DNA of 64,000 nucleotides from Firmicutes bacterium HGW-Firmicutes-15 (GCA_002840245.1 PHAA01000008.1:1-64000), one strand, 5' to 3'. Counted from the first letter of the stretch, positions 23,533 through 32,431 are shown. Program-made: numbers and translations. The notes: a model not told the origin generated them from the sequence alone.

Positions 23533-24558
23533 ATGAATTGCAAAAGGTGTAATACAGAAATCCAGGAGGATTCGGTTTTCTGCCCGAAATGCGGATTGAA
23601 TGTGGGGGGAGCGCAAATAGCAGACAGTGCTAATACAAACATCGTTGGAAAATTTAATAATCTAAGCACTCTGAAAAAGATTTTGACAATAGGCATGGCG
23701 GCTATAGTGCTTTTTGTTGTGTATGCCGTTGCCAGTCCTGATGACACTGCTACAACGACCAAATCCACTAATAATCAGACTGTCCCAGCTACAACCGCAG
23801 ATCAAAATGCACCCAAAAAAGCGACTACGCAACCTGAACAAAAAGATACAGGAACGCAAACAACACAAACCGATACAGCAGGGCAATCTGCAGAAAAACA
23901 ACCAACGAATGAGGTAAAGAATGGCTTTTATAAAGTTACCTATAGTGACGGATCATATTATGAAGGAAATTTTGTTAATGGTAAGAAGCAAGGAAAGGGA
24001 ACCTTTGTTTCTGCAAAAGGAATCAAGTATGTAGGAGATTTCACAGATAACCAGATAACAGGTCAGGAGGCTGTTACCTATACAAACGGTGACCATTATG
24101 AAGGAGCAATGGTTAAGGGGTCGAGAGAAGGAAGCGGTAAATATTCCTTTGCCACCGGTGAATACTACGACGGAATGTGGAGTGCGGGTAAGCGGCATGG
24201 CTATGGGACTAATTATTATGCCAATGGAAACGTTTACGAAGGCTCCTATATTAACGGCCTCCGTCAGGATTCCCAGGGCAAGTATACTTATTCAAATGGC
24301 GTCATCTATCAGGGCGCATTTAACAGTGATAAAATGACCGGACAGGGAACGAAGTATTATTCCAATGGTATTTATCGTGGTTCCTTCGTAGATGGCATAC
24401 GTGATGGCTATGGCCAGTATCAGTGGGAATCGAGCAGCGTATACGATGGATATTGGAAAAACGATAAGAGGAATGGTCAGGGTACATTTTATAATGGCAA
24501 CACTGGCGTTACGGATTTCGGGACATGGCAGGACGATGTCCTGGTAGCCAAGGGTTAA
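23533..24558 (+). CDS. Zinc-ribbon, single-helix membrane protein with MORN repeats
   Basis: The N-terminus is a zinc ribbon (CKRCNTEI...FCPKCGLNVGG). A membrane helix follows at about 55-72 (TIGMAAIVLFVVYAVASP), then a Thr/Gln/Lys-rich linker, and about nine MORN repeats to the end (YSDGSYYEGNFVNGKKQGKG, YYDGMWSAGKRHGYGT, VYDGYWKNDKRNGQGT). The zinc ribbon would be cytoplasmic and the MORN fan outside. MORN repeats bind lipids or proteins; bacterial roles are mostly unknown. Probably co-transcribed with the upstream lipoprotein. Confidence 0.85.
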   Translation: MNCKRCNTEIQEDSVFCPKCGLNVGGAQIADSANTNIVGKFNNLSTLKKILTIGMAAIVLFVVYAVASPDDTATTTKSTNNQTVPATTADQNAPKKATTQPEQKDTGTQTTQTDTAGQSAEKQPTNEVKNGFYKVTYSDGSYYEGNFVNGKKQGKGTFVSAKGIKYVGDFTDNQITGQEAVTYTNGDHYEGAMVKGSREGSGKYSFATGEYYDGMWSAGKRHGYGTNYYANGNVYEGSYINGLRQDSQGKYTYSNGVIYQGAFNSDKMTGQGTKYYSNGIYRGSFVDGIRDGYGQYQWESSSVYDGYWKNDKRNGQGTFYNGNTGVTDFGTWQDDVLVAKG

Positions 24559-24683
24559 ACTCCTTCCTAATCGGTAACGGTTAAATCTAAGTTGCTCCCG
24601 TTGGTCGATGGGATGAAATGCTGTAAACAACTGGCGATCCCCTCATTAATAAATGGATATATTTTACAACATAGGAGGAAGTT

Positions 24684-25526
24684 ATGAAGAAGAAATTGGC
24701 TAGTTTGATCCTAACAGTGATGATGCTTTCTATCTTTTGTGTACCTGTACAGGCAGAAGACCCTCTAAAGGTTTTCGTTGATAGACGGGTACTGTCTTTT
24801 GAGGTGGATCCAATAATAGACAATGGACGGGTTCTAGTTCCTATGAAGGCCATTTTTGAAGCCCTGGGAGCTCTGGTTAGCTGGGATTCCGAGACCAGCA
24901 CGGCTACCGGAGTGAAAGATGGAATTACGGTTAGACTCCCGGTAGGATCTATTTTTCCAACCATTAATGGCGAGGCCAAAACCCTGGATGTACCCGCACA
25001 AATTGTAAATGGGCGCATACTGGCACCGGTGCGCTTTGTAGGTGAGGCATTTGGGGGCAGCGTTTCCTGGAATCCTAACACTCGATCAGTCACCATCAAT
25101 TCTGGGATTGTTAGCGTCATCGAATATGAGACCTACACCAACACCAAGTATGGTTATTCTCTGCCGTATCCAAACATTTATGATGCCACCGTGGAAAGCG
25201 ATAATGGCGACGGAGTATCCATGGAAACTGCTGGAGGGTTATATAGGTTGAAGATGTGGGGAGCTTACAACATTAATAATAGTTCGGGCCAGGACTTGTT
25301 GGCCGAAGCCAAAAACCGGGTGTCCCACATAAGTGCCCAATCTGCAAATCAAAATTCCTATGATATTGAATACTTGGGAGGTGGGGACGGTCAGGAACTG
25401 GTCTTCTCTGAGCACGGGTTTTTGGCGGGAGACAAAATAATTGGTTTAATAATCATGTATCCCAGCCAGGATAAAGACAAATTTGCAGAAGTGATTGCCC
25501 ATATAACTGCTGGGTTAAGAGACTAG
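24684..25526 (+). CDS. Secreted stalk-domain (copper amine oxidase N-like) protein
   Basis: ATG 24684 follows ATAGGAGGAAG. A signal peptide ends near VQAEDP. Residues about 27-135 form a stalk domain with its two half-repeats (VLVPMKAIFEALGALVSWD and ILAPVRFVGEAFGGSVSWN). The remaining 140 residues (TKYGYSLPYPNIYDATVESD...) resemble a PsbP/DUF-like lipid- or ligand-binding fold but are not firmly recognised. Stalk domains are frequent on the surface of spore-forming Clostridia, where they probably act as spacers or wall-binding parts. A terminator follows about 200 bases on. Confidence 0.8.
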   Translation: MKKKLASLILTVMMLSIFCVPVQAEDPLKVFVDRRVLSFEVDPIIDNGRVLVPMKAIFEALGALVSWDSETSTATGVKDGITVRLPVGSIFPTINGEAKTLDVPAQIVNGRILAPVRFVGEAFGGSVSWNPNTRSVTINSGIVSVIEYETYTNTKYGYSLPYPNIYDATVESDNGDGVSMETAGGLYRLKMWGAYNINNSSGQDLLAEAKNRVSHISAQSANQNSYDIEYLGGGDGQELVFSEHGFLAGDKIIGLIIMYPSQDKDKFAEVIAHITAGLRD

Positions 25527-25733
25527 TACTTAACTGCTCAGGCTATAGTAAAAGAGCAGGATTATATGTTTATGATAAAGGCAGTTTGCCTGAGCGAGTC
25601 ATTGCTGAGCCGGTTCCCCCTGATGGTAACAGCCAGGATCCAATTCGCCAAATCTAGCATTATCAGCGTATCCTGGATATAAACAAGGTTGTACTGGGGC
25701 GTTTGCTCCAACTATGCGAAACTTTAATAAAGT

Positions 25734-25772
25734 GAAGCCATACGTACCATGAGGCAACGTGTGGCTTCTTTT
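25734..25772 (+). terminator. Terminator hairpin in the gap before the AbrB-like gene
   Basis: GAAGCCATACGT (25734-25745) pairs with 25757-25768 with one G-U, followed by TTTT. The region 25527-25733 before it holds no clear gene. Confidence 0.75.
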
Positions 25773-25939
25773 CATGTGGTTTCGTATCAGCGCTGCCTAC
25801 GTTCCAGTGGCGGATTTCTCATTTCCGATCAACTGCATAATCCTATACTATTAGCCCCTTCAGGACTACTTGATTAGAACTACCTATAATGATCGCCATA
25901 GGGTTAATTAATTTCCGTAAGAGAAAATAGCTGGTTCCA

Positions 25940-25968
25940 TTGACTAAAAATGGCATTAATAGTATAAT
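25940..25968 (+). promoter_or_regulatory. Promoter of the AbrB-like gene
   Basis: TTGACT (25940-25945), a 17-base spacer and perfect TATAAT (25963-25968) lie 46 bases before the start codon. Confidence 0.8.
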
Positions 25969-26014
25969 AAAGTCGGTAAATGTCGAATTATAATATAAAA
26001 GGGGGGATTCATGA

Positions 26015-26266
26015 ATGATGAAATCAACTGGAGTAGTTCGGAAAATTGATGCTCTGGGTAGAATTGTTCTTCCTGTTGAGCTTAGAAGGACTATGGGAAT
26101 TGATGAAAAGGATGCACTAGAAATCTATGTTGATAGCGATAGAATAATCTTAAAGAAATACGAGCCAGCTTGTATATTCTGTGGTAACGCTGAAGATGTA
26201 GTCAATTATCAAGGTAAAAATATTTGCAAGGAATGTTTTGGAGAACTGGCTAAACAAGCAGTGTAA
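26015..26266 (+). CDS. AbrB/SpoVT-family regulator with C-terminal zinc-binding motif
   Basis: The 83-residue protein begins with the swapped-hairpin AbrB fold (STGVVRKIDALGRIVLPVEL, RRTMGIDEKDALEIYVD), which binds DNA as a dimer or tetramer, and ends in CIFCGN...NICKECFGEL, a C-x2-C...C-x2-C motif likely to bind zinc. Such proteins are transition-state or sporulation regulators in Firmicutes. The gene has its own strong promoter and terminator. ATG 26015 and ATG 26018 are both possible starts after GGGGGGATTC. Confidence 0.92.
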   Translation: MMKSTGVVRKIDALGRIVLPVELRRTMGIDEKDALEIYVDSDRIILKKYEPACIFCGNAEDVVNYQGKNICKECFGELAKQAV

Positions 26267-26307
26267 ATATAGTTTGAATTCATGCATATCAAAATAGTGC
26301 TTTATTG

Positions 26308-26332
26308 ACGCCTTTTAAGGCGTTATTTTTTT
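26308..26332 (+). terminator. Terminator of the AbrB-like gene
   Basis: Arms ACGCCTT (26308-26314) and AAGGCGT (26317-26323), then A and a run of eight or more T. Confidence 0.88.
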
Positions 26333-26470
26333 GTGGTAATGGTAGAAATGGTGACATCCATTCGATCATTTATTTTACTAGGAGAGGACATTATCTCATA
26401 ATGTCCAGTATTGATGTATAATAAAATCACGAACAACTCCGCCCGAACTAGAGGAGAGAGGGGTAATGCT

Positions 26471-27868
26471 ATGAAGGAATTGGTTGAATTAATTGAAGCA
26501 AACCAAACATTTTTAATTAGAAGGACTTTAGAATATGCGAAATTACACAATTACACTAAATACACCTCTACTCTTGAAGAAGCCTGGCAAGTTTCAATAA
26601 ATGGATTAACCGAGGCTTTGCTTTCAGCACTCAGATACTATGGATTGGTACCTGAACTGAATGTGGATGAAGATTATTCTACTGATCGAATCGGGATTTT
26701 CGGGGTATTGGAGGCACAGCTTCATCGCAGCCGCGGAGTAACTTTGGAAATGTTCCTGGGATTGATGAAATATTATCGTCAATCTTATCTGGACTTGGTG
26801 ATGGAAGCTAACTGGGATAAGAACATAGAGCGTAAGTACCTATTGTTTATTAACCGCTTCTTTGATCGTGTGGAGCTGGCTTTTTGCAGCGAGTGGACCA
26901 GAGATACTAAAGAAGTGCTATTTCAGAACCTCCAGGATACCAATCGCACTATCATCAACGAAAAGAATAAATATTTAACCATATTTGAAAGTATTCCTAC
27001 TCCTGCTATCATTCTTGACAGCGATAATATGATTGATAACATGAACAAGGCTGCTATTGATTTCCTTAAGTATACTGGTATTATGGGAACATCTTATTAT
27101 TCCGGTAACAGGAACGTGAAAAATGTATCTCAATTATTACCCTGGCTGGTGGAGGAATTCAATTCCTTCATAGAAGGCAGCGATATTGAAGCAACCATTG
27201 AAAAAAATTTGGAGTTGTTCGGAATGGAAGCCAGGAATGTGGTAATTAAATTTCACCGTATGTTGGATGTAAGCGAAAGATACAAAGGTACCGTAATAAT
27301 ATTGACGGATTTGACTTATAGAAAACAAATAGAAGATAAGTTAAGATTTATAAGTTTTCACGATGATTTTACTGGATTGTACAACCGAGCTTTTTTTCAG
27401 GAGGAATTAATAAGACTGGACTCGGGTAGGTTCGATCCCGTAGCAATTATTGTTTGTGATGTTGATGGGCTCAAGGTGGTTAACGATACCCTGGGACATC
27501 AAGCCGGTGATATTCTACTCAAAACGACCGCTGCAATTCTTTGCCAGTCATTTCGAGAAGGCGATGTCGCGGCCCGGGTAGGTGGCGATGAATTTGCTAT
27601 AGCCCTGCCGTCCAGCTCACCCGAAGGCCTGGAAGAATCCTGTGAGAGAATCCGAACAGCACTTGCAAAACACAATACAGAAAATCCTATGGTACCTCTG
27701 AGTTTTTCCATTGGGGCGGCTTTAGGAGACACCCGCAATATCAGTATTGGTGAGATTTACAGGAATGCTGATTTTGAAATGTATCTGGAAAAACCGGACA
27801 ACCGGGAGAAATACCGCTTATTGTTCAGCTCATTGTACGCCATGTATGGAAACAAGCTATTTAGATAA
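26471..27868 (+). CDS. Diguanylate cyclase with N-terminal helical sensor and PAS domain
   Basis: ATG 26471 follows GAGAGAGGGG; the ATG at 26411 lies before that site. The 465-residue product has a helical N-terminal domain (about 1-155, with EEAWQVSINGLTEALLSALR and VLEAQLHRSRGVTLEMFLGL) like RsbR-type or kinase sensor domains, a PAS domain (about 160-290) and a GGDEF domain. The active site is intact (RVGGDEFAIALP) and an I-site REGD precedes it by five residues, so product inhibition is expected. It is cytoplasmic. A perfect palindrome follows the stop. Confidence 0.92.
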   Translation: MKELVELIEANQTFLIRRTLEYAKLHNYTKYTSTLEEAWQVSINGLTEALLSALRYYGLVPELNVDEDYSTDRIGIFGVLEAQLHRSRGVTLEMFLGLMKYYRQSYLDLVMEANWDKNIERKYLLFINRFFDRVELAFCSEWTRDTKEVLFQNLQDTNRTIINEKNKYLTIFESIPTPAIILDSDNMIDNMNKAAIDFLKYTGIMGTSYYSGNRNVKNVSQLLPWLVEEFNSFIEGSDIEATIEKNLELFGMEARNVVIKFHRMLDVSERYKGTVIILTDLTYRKQIEDKLRFISFHDDFTGLYNRAFFQEELIRLDSGRFDPVAIIVCDVDGLKVVNDTLGHQAGDILLKTTAAILCQSFREGDVAARVGGDEFAIALPSSSPEGLEESCERIRTALAKHNTENPMVPLSFSIGAALGDTRNISIGEIYRNADFEMYLEKPDNREKYRLLFSSLYAMYGNKLFR

Positions 27869-27923
27869 GTAAATCAGGTTCTACTGAGCCATGGATTTTT
27901 ACCAATTTCAGATCCTCAAACGC

Positions 27924-27955
27924 ACGCAAACTGCTACTACAGTAGCAGTTTGCGT
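27924..27955. terminator. Perfect 15-bp palindrome between convergent genes
   Basis: ACGCAAACTGCTACT (27924-27938) and its exact complement (27941-27955) have a two-base centre. There is no clear U tract on either strand, so it may be a weak bidirectional terminator for the cyclase gene and the SLH-FecR gene. Confidence 0.5.
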
Positions 27956-28013
27956 AATCTAGCCTATACAATTATCGGTATAACATTTCTTCATTTTCAG
28001 CTGGTGCTAATGA

Positions 28014-29780
28014 TTATTTATCATGGCCGTGGCCATTGCTGTTACCATTACCATTGCTGTTACCATTACCATTACCATTGGCATTGCTACTGCCGTTGCC
28101 GTTGCTACTGCTGTTGTCGTTGCCGTTGTTACTGCTGCTGCCACTGTTATTGCTATTGCCATTGCCATTGACACCGCTGTTGTCGTTTCCGTTTGGACTA
28201 TTATTGCCATGGCCGTTATAGTTATTGCCTTCATTCTTATCGCTTTGACCTATATTATTTTGGTTACTAAACGCATCGTCTATGACCTCTACGGTTGTGG
28301 GTGGGGGGATTGTGGGCGGATCTATTAAGGTTTCCTGGTTCTGGTCTATGATCTGGGCCGTCTGATTAATCCAGCTCTTTTCTGAAACGAAATACTGCAC
28401 TTCACCAGATGAATCAGATGTTATTGATGTCGGTGGTGATCCTTCTTGGGTTATCTGAGTGCTCTGGTTTTCACCTAAGGTAATTGTTACTCCTCCGCTA
28501 GTTACTTGTACGTCTCCGGTCAAACAATTTACGATGGATTGTCCATTTGGCAATACTGTTATTTTTACAAAGGTTCCACGTATGGAAGCAACACCCCAGG
28601 GCATATCTACTTTGATTTTTACTTTTTTATCCTTGTTGGCCACATACCAAGGTGCCTGCTGTTGGGCTGCTGCCGCGAACAAGTCCCAGCCCCCTAAGCT
28701 GGCCAGTAGTTGGTTACTCAGTTTGTTTAGGCCAGTTTTTTGATTTTCTGCTGATGGCGGGGTCTTGGTGGTTTCGTGTTTGGTAGCTAAGGCATAAAAT
28801 ACAGTACCTTGTTTTAGTTTAGTATCCAACCAATCTATAGCTATTCCTTCGTTGCCATCAGCCTTGACATATTTTCTGCCCTTGAATTCAGCTACGGTCA
28901 GCTGGGTATTTTCTTCTAACAGCATTCGGCTTCCATCAGGATAGTTGATTTCTGCACTGCTTTTTACTCCTGTTTTTATGATGTCTCCTGCTTTTACCGT
29001 GATTTCGTTTCCGATTATTATTTCAATCTCCCTCTGGCTTCCGGTTGACAGTACGGTTGTATTTCCTTCGAGGGGTTTAAGTTTGCCTTCTAAGGCAGCG
29101 GTATATAGATCCGGAGCCTGAGTTAGGAATGTCCCCAGGGCATGGGCAAAATCGATTCTGGTGATGGGGGAATCGGGTAAATATTGTTTATCTCCGTCAA
29201 TTATTCTTACCATACTGGAGGCAATACCTATCGCGATTGAAGGAGTTGCCCAGTGGCTAGAATTGATATCGGTCAGAGATGTTGGGAGCTTGGCGCCAGT
29301 AATGGGTTGTTTGGATAGACGCAGGATTAGGCTTATGGCCTGAGCGCGAGTAAGTTGTTCATCGGGATGGTAGCTGCCATCTGGAAAACCTGATACATAT
29401 AATGCATTAGCAGCGGTTGCTATGTAGTCTTTAGCCCAGTGGGTTTCACTTACATCACTAAAGGGAATTGTTAGTGCCGAATCTACGGATAGCCCAGTAG
29501 CTTTGACTATGAAAACAGCGGCCTGAGCTCGTGTAAGTGGTTCACTTGGATGAAAGCCTCCATCAGCTAAGGTGTCAATGATTCCTTTTTTGAAGAGATA
29601 ATTGGCGAAGGAACTATCTGGGTCTGCTGAGGTCATGTCAGTAAAGGTTGTTGCAGCAGGAGAAGGGGGATCTGCGGATTGTAACGGCTGGTTCATAGTA
29701 AATGTTATAAAACCACACATTAACAGTAATATGAATCCGAATATTAATAAATATTTTGGAGTTCTATTTGATGTTATCAA
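28014..29780 (-). CDS. S-layer-homology and FecR-domain surface protein with Asn/Gly/Ser-rich tail
   Basis: The 588-residue protein has an N-terminal membrane segment or signal (YLLIFGFILLLMCGFITFTM), three SLH repeats (about 45-220; TRAQAAVFIVKATGL, TRAQAISLILRLS, TRIDFAHALGTFL), and a FecR-like domain (about 240-330; VKAGDIIKTGVKSSAEINYP, DGSRMLLEENTQL), with a second related beta part ending near residue 450. SLH repeats bind pyruvylated wall polymer. The last 75 residues are almost only Asn, Gly, Ser with a few His and Asp, ending NGHGHDK. It is probably attached to the wall and exposed. GGAGAG precedes the ATG. Confidence 0.88.
   Translation of the reverse strand: MITSNRTPKYLLIFGFILLLMCGFITFTMNQPLQSADPPSPAATTFTDMTSADPDSSFANYLFKKGIIDTLADGGFHPSEPLTRAQAAVFIVKATGLSVDSALTIPFSDVSETHWAKDYIATAANALYVSGFPDGSYHPDEQLTRAQAISLILRLSKQPITGAKLPTSLTDINSSHWATPSIAIGIASSMVRIIDGDKQYLPDSPITRIDFAHALGTFLTQAPDLYTAALEGKLKPLEGNTTVLSTGSQREIEIIIGNEITVKAGDIIKTGVKSSAEINYPDGSRMLLEENTQLTVAEFKGRKYVKADGNEGIAIDWLDTKLKQGTVFYALATKHETTKTPPSAENQKTGLNKLSNQLLASLGGWDLFAAAAQQQAPWYVANKDKKVKIKVDMPWGVASIRGTFVKITVLPNGQSIVNCLTGDVQVTSGGVTITLGENQSTQITQEGSPPTSITSDSSGEVQYFVSEKSWINQTAQIIDQNQETLIDPPTIPPPTTVEVIDDAFSNQNNIGQSDKNEGNNYNGHGNNSPNGNDNSGVNGNGNSNNSGSSSNNGNDNSSSNGNGSSNANGNGNGNSNGNGNSNGHGHDK
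28017..28235 (-). repeat. Low-complexity triplet repeat coding for the Asn/Gly/Ser tail
   Basis: The end of the SLH-FecR gene is a run of imperfect 6- and 12-base units (AATGGTAATGGT-like on the coding strand). It produces long false open frames on the other strand. Such tracts can gain or lose units by slippage without breaking the frame. Confidence 0.85.
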
Positions 29781-30123
29781 TTAGTTTTCTCTCCTTTCCT
29801 TTTTTATTTCTTCTCCATTTCAATTATTATCCACATGTAATTATGGTTTGCCGGCCTTAGTACTGGGCCTTTTCCATTGTTATAGCAGTATTTCAGGGTA
29901 TCTTCAGAGAAACCATTATAAATATCCTTAATAGCTACTGTTTAGCGGATGCTAAATGATTTGTCCCTCAATTTCTATTATATACCAATATCTTCACCTA
30001 AGAAACTGTTCAATAAATCATAATATAATAAATTTGTCAAAATAATATGATGAAAAGAGGAAATTGCGAAATAGTCTCGAAACAGTGCATTATTGAACCG
30101 TTACAAGGGAGGAAGAAATATAG
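29781..30123. other. Divergent promoter region
   Basis: The stretch between the divergent SLH-FecR and cyclophilin genes holds their ribosome-binding sites (GGAAAGGAGAG on minus; AAGGGAGGAAG on plus) and AT-rich promoter-like sequence. No further gene is seen. Confidence 0.5.
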
Positions 30124-31113
30124 ATGAGAAAAATTGCCTTAGTTTTTATACTTGGAATTATCTTAACAATTGCATCTGTATCGGTGAGTCTTGCCAGTAC
30201 CGTGAATGTAATTGTGAACGGAAATCCTGTTGATTTCCCAGATGTAGAACCTTATGTTAACGAAGAAAGCAGGACGATGGTACCAGTTCGTTTTATAAGT
30301 GAGCAACTTGGTGCTGATGTTAGTTGGGATCAGCTTAATCAAACTGTCAATGTTTCCTATAATCAAAAAAGGATATCCATTCCAATCGACAGTAAGTTTG
30401 CAGATGTTGATGGTAACGAAATTAAGTTGGATACAAATGCTGTAATTAATAATAACCGCACCATGGTTCCGTTAAGATTCGTTAGCGAAGCCTTGGGGGC
30501 TAGAGTATTATGGAGTAGTGCTGCTCCCGTAGTACGCATTAGTAACAGCAACTATGATTTAAGCACAACCCAGAGCCGGCATAATAAATACAAGTTACCT
30601 CCTATAATAACGATTGATTCTAAAAAACATTATACTGCTATGATTAATACCAACCGCGGCAACTTTAGAATTGAATTATTTGCTTCCCAGGCTCCGACCA
30701 CGGTAAATAATTTTGTCTTTTTAGCCCGGGATGGATATTTTGATGGAATCAGTTTTCATCGAATTATAAAAGATTTTATGATCCAAACAGGCGATCCATT
30801 AGGGAGCGGTAGAGGTGGTCCTGGTTATACTTTTGCTGATGAATTACCGCCAGTAAAAGCATATGCACCTGGAATTGTTGCTATGGCTAACAGTGGGCCT
30901 AATACTAACGGTAGTCAGTTTTTTATCTGTAATGGTAGTGGGGCGAGTCAATTAAATAGCCAAGCAAACTATACCGTGTTTGGTCAGGTAATTGATGGAA
31001 TGGATGTTATTTTAAAAATATCTGATACTCCTTTAGAAAATAATCTGTCCGGGGAAATTAGCAAGCCAATGGAAGATGTTTTCATCCAGAAGGTTACTAT
31101 TGAAGAGAATTAA
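30124..31113 (+). CDS. Secreted stalk-domain cyclophilin (peptidyl-prolyl isomerase)
   Basis: A signal peptide (IALVFILGIILTIASVSVSLAS) is followed by a stalk domain (about 25-130; TMVPVRFISEQLGADVSWD and TMVPLRFVSEALGARVLWS) and a cyclophilin domain (about 165-325). The isomerase motifs FHRIIKDFMIQTGDP, GGPGYTFADE, AMANSGPNTNGSQFFI are intact, including the catalytic Arg of FHR. It should speed proline isomerisation in exported proteins outside the membrane. The stalk plus cyclophilin fusion is less common than the lipoprotein PrsA type foldases of Firmicutes. A terminator follows. Confidence 0.93.
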   Translation: MRKIALVFILGIILTIASVSVSLASTVNVIVNGNPVDFPDVEPYVNEESRTMVPVRFISEQLGADVSWDQLNQTVNVSYNQKRISIPIDSKFADVDGNEIKLDTNAVINNNRTMVPLRFVSEALGARVLWSSAAPVVRISNSNYDLSTTQSRHNKYKLPPIITIDSKKHYTAMINTNRGNFRIELFASQAPTTVNNFVFLARDGYFDGISFHRIIKDFMIQTGDPLGSGRGGPGYTFADELPPVKAYAPGIVAMANSGPNTNGSQFFICNGSGASQLNSQANYTVFGQVIDGMDVILKISDTPLENNLSGEISKPMEDVFIQKVTIEEN

Positions 31114-31200
31114 ATATTTGGATGTGGTTTTAATCCACTCGAATATTGTGTTTAATTGAATTTGCATAATTCAAGACTCTGGTGAAAATGAGCAATTCTT

Positions 31201-31241
31201 AAGCCCCTCCTAGATGTCAAATCTAACGGATGGGCTTTTTT
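31201..31241 (+). terminator. Terminator of the cyclophilin gene
   Basis: AAGCCCCTCC (31201-31210) pairs with GGATGGGCTT (31228-31237) with one mismatch; the inner TAGAT/ATCTA extends the stem. Six T follow. Confidence 0.8.
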
Positions 31242-31299
31242 GTCAGTATGACTGGCTAACTTTAGTTAAACAATAGAATAAACGAAAGGAGTTGCAATT

Positions 31300-31425
31300 A
31301 TGATGAAACCCAGTACTATGAAATGTTTATGGTTTTATGGATGTATCTTACTTGTTGCAGCTTGGAAAATGGGAAAAGTTCATGAGCAAATGGTCGGGTC
31401 ATCAAAGGATTGTTGTAGAAGATAA
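31300..31425 (+). CDS. Small single-helix membrane protein
   Basis: AAAGGAG lies eight bases before ATG 31300 (a second ATG follows at 31303). The 41 codons give MMKPSTMKCLWFYGCILLVA then AWKMGKVHEQMVGS and end SKDCCRR. One hydrophobic helix with a basic, Cys-rich tail suggests a small membrane protein. A terminator-like hairpin lies just after the stop. The good ribosome-binding site is the main support; no family is known. Confidence 0.5.
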   Translation: MMKPSTMKCLWFYGCILLVAAWKMGKVHEQMVGSSKDCCRR

Positions 31426-31430
31426 AAAAA

Positions 31431-31456
31431 GAAACGCCGCAAATTTGCGGCGTTTC
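31431..31456 (-). terminator. Terminator of the 3D-domain protein gene
   Basis: Perfect palindrome GAAACGCCGCAAA/TTTGCGGCGTTTC; on the minus strand it is followed by seven T. It lies nine bases from the minus-strand stop and also six bases from the plus-strand small gene. Confidence 0.88.
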
Positions 31457-31465
31457 CCTCACTAC

Positions 31466-32194
31466 CTACAGAATTGTAACCTTTACGGTTTTAATTCCCC
31501 AACTCAATCCTTGCTGATGACTGTCAAAGAAGAGGTCGATTCTATTGCCCTTGATGGCGTTACCCTGATCGGCAGCTATGGCTTCTCCATAACCTTCAAC
31601 ATAGAGCCTAGTTCCCATAGGAATAACCTTTGGATCTACGGCAACGATTCCTCTCCTCAAGGGAAGCCCAATATATGATGGCTGCCCATAGTATGGTTTA
31701 TTGCACTCATAACAACCGTCATAACCGGTTGCTACCATTGTTATTACCCGTTTTCCCTGATAGTCACTAGAACTACCTCTAGATACTGTTGGGGCGGGTT
31801 TCGATACTGGCTTTGTGACTGACGCTGAAGTTGGCAATGAAGCCGGCTCTGCAACTGCCGTTGATTCTGGTGTTATAGCTGGTGTCGAAGAAGTGACAGT
31901 TGATAAACCTAGGGCTTGTCTGATTCTAAGTCCAACTATACCATCAGCAACAAGGTTAGCTTTTATTTGGAAACTAACAACCGACTGGTATGATTCGGAA
32001 TTCAAAATACCATCCACTGCGCCGCACCAGTACCCCTGGGTATTCAAGGTTTCCTGCAATTGTACGGCTTCAGTGCTCCTTGAGCCCTCAGAAGGGTTAG
32101 AGGCTGCCATAGCAGCATCATTTCTAGCCAAGAACAGACCCGTAAACAAGAATAAAAATATGAAAACTGGAATTATAATCTTTTTACTTAACAT
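31466..32194 (-). CDS. Secreted peptidoglycan-binding and 3D-domain cell-wall protein
   Basis: The 242-residue product has a signal peptide (IIIPVFIFLFLFTGLFLARN, cut near MAAS), a PG_binding_1 module (about 40-95; LQETLNTQGYWCGAVDGILN, VSFQIKANLVADGIVG), a Pro/Thr/Ser linker, and a C-terminal 3D domain (VITMVATGYDG...IVAVDPKVIPMGTRLYVEGYGEAIAADQG...RIDLFFDS), whose three Asp residues are present. 3D domains of the YuiC/Sps type are lytic transglycosylases that act on the wall in sporulation or germination. GAGGAG lies before the ATG. Confidence 0.92.
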   Translation of the reverse strand: MLSKKIIIPVFIFLFLFTGLFLARNDAAMAASNPSEGSRSTEAVQLQETLNTQGYWCGAVDGILNSESYQSVVSFQIKANLVADGIVGLRIRQALGLSTVTSSTPAITPESTAVAEPASLPTSASVTKPVSKPAPTVSRGSSSDYQGKRVITMVATGYDGCYECNKPYYGQPSYIGLPLRRGIVAVDPKVIPMGTRLYVEGYGEAIAADQGNAIKGNRIDLFFDSHQQGLSWGIKTVKVTIL

Positions 32195-32268
32195 CTGTTA
32201 ACTCCTCTCTAAACTGTTATTCAGTTCTCTAAGAACGATAAAAGCTTCAATCGTTTAACGAAGCCCTT

Positions 32269-32431
32269 AGGGCTTGTCACGGACTAAATGTGTCATCTGA
32301 TGCCTGAGCAGATTTTTCGTCATGCGAGGCGGCAGGAGGCGCAGATACTAGATTGTATCTAAGCCGACGACAACAAAGAATGGCGGAAAATCTGCCGGCA
32401 TGCTTGATACGGTTAGTACGTGGCAAGCCCT
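32269..32431. repeat. Fold-back (MITE-like) element with nested inverted repeats
   Basis: Ends AGGGCTTGTCACG (32269-32281) and 32419-32431 are inverted complements with one mismatch. Inside, GCAGATTTTTCGTCAT and ATGGCGGAAAATCTGC form a second nested arm pair, and AGATAC/GTATCT a central hairpin. The 163-base unit codes for nothing evident and fills the gap between the 3D-domain gene and the recombinase gene. Confidence 0.7.

Noticed and set aside
28017-28235. Regular repeats that might suggest a CRISPR array
   Set aside because: Units are 6-12 bases without unique spacers and lie within a coding frame. No cas genes are present.
28023-28328. Long open frames of Ala/Val/Thr or Leu/Pro runs opposite the SLH-FecR gene
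   Set aside because: They mirror the triplet repeat of the Asn/Gly/Ser tail; no start sites or protein-like sequence.
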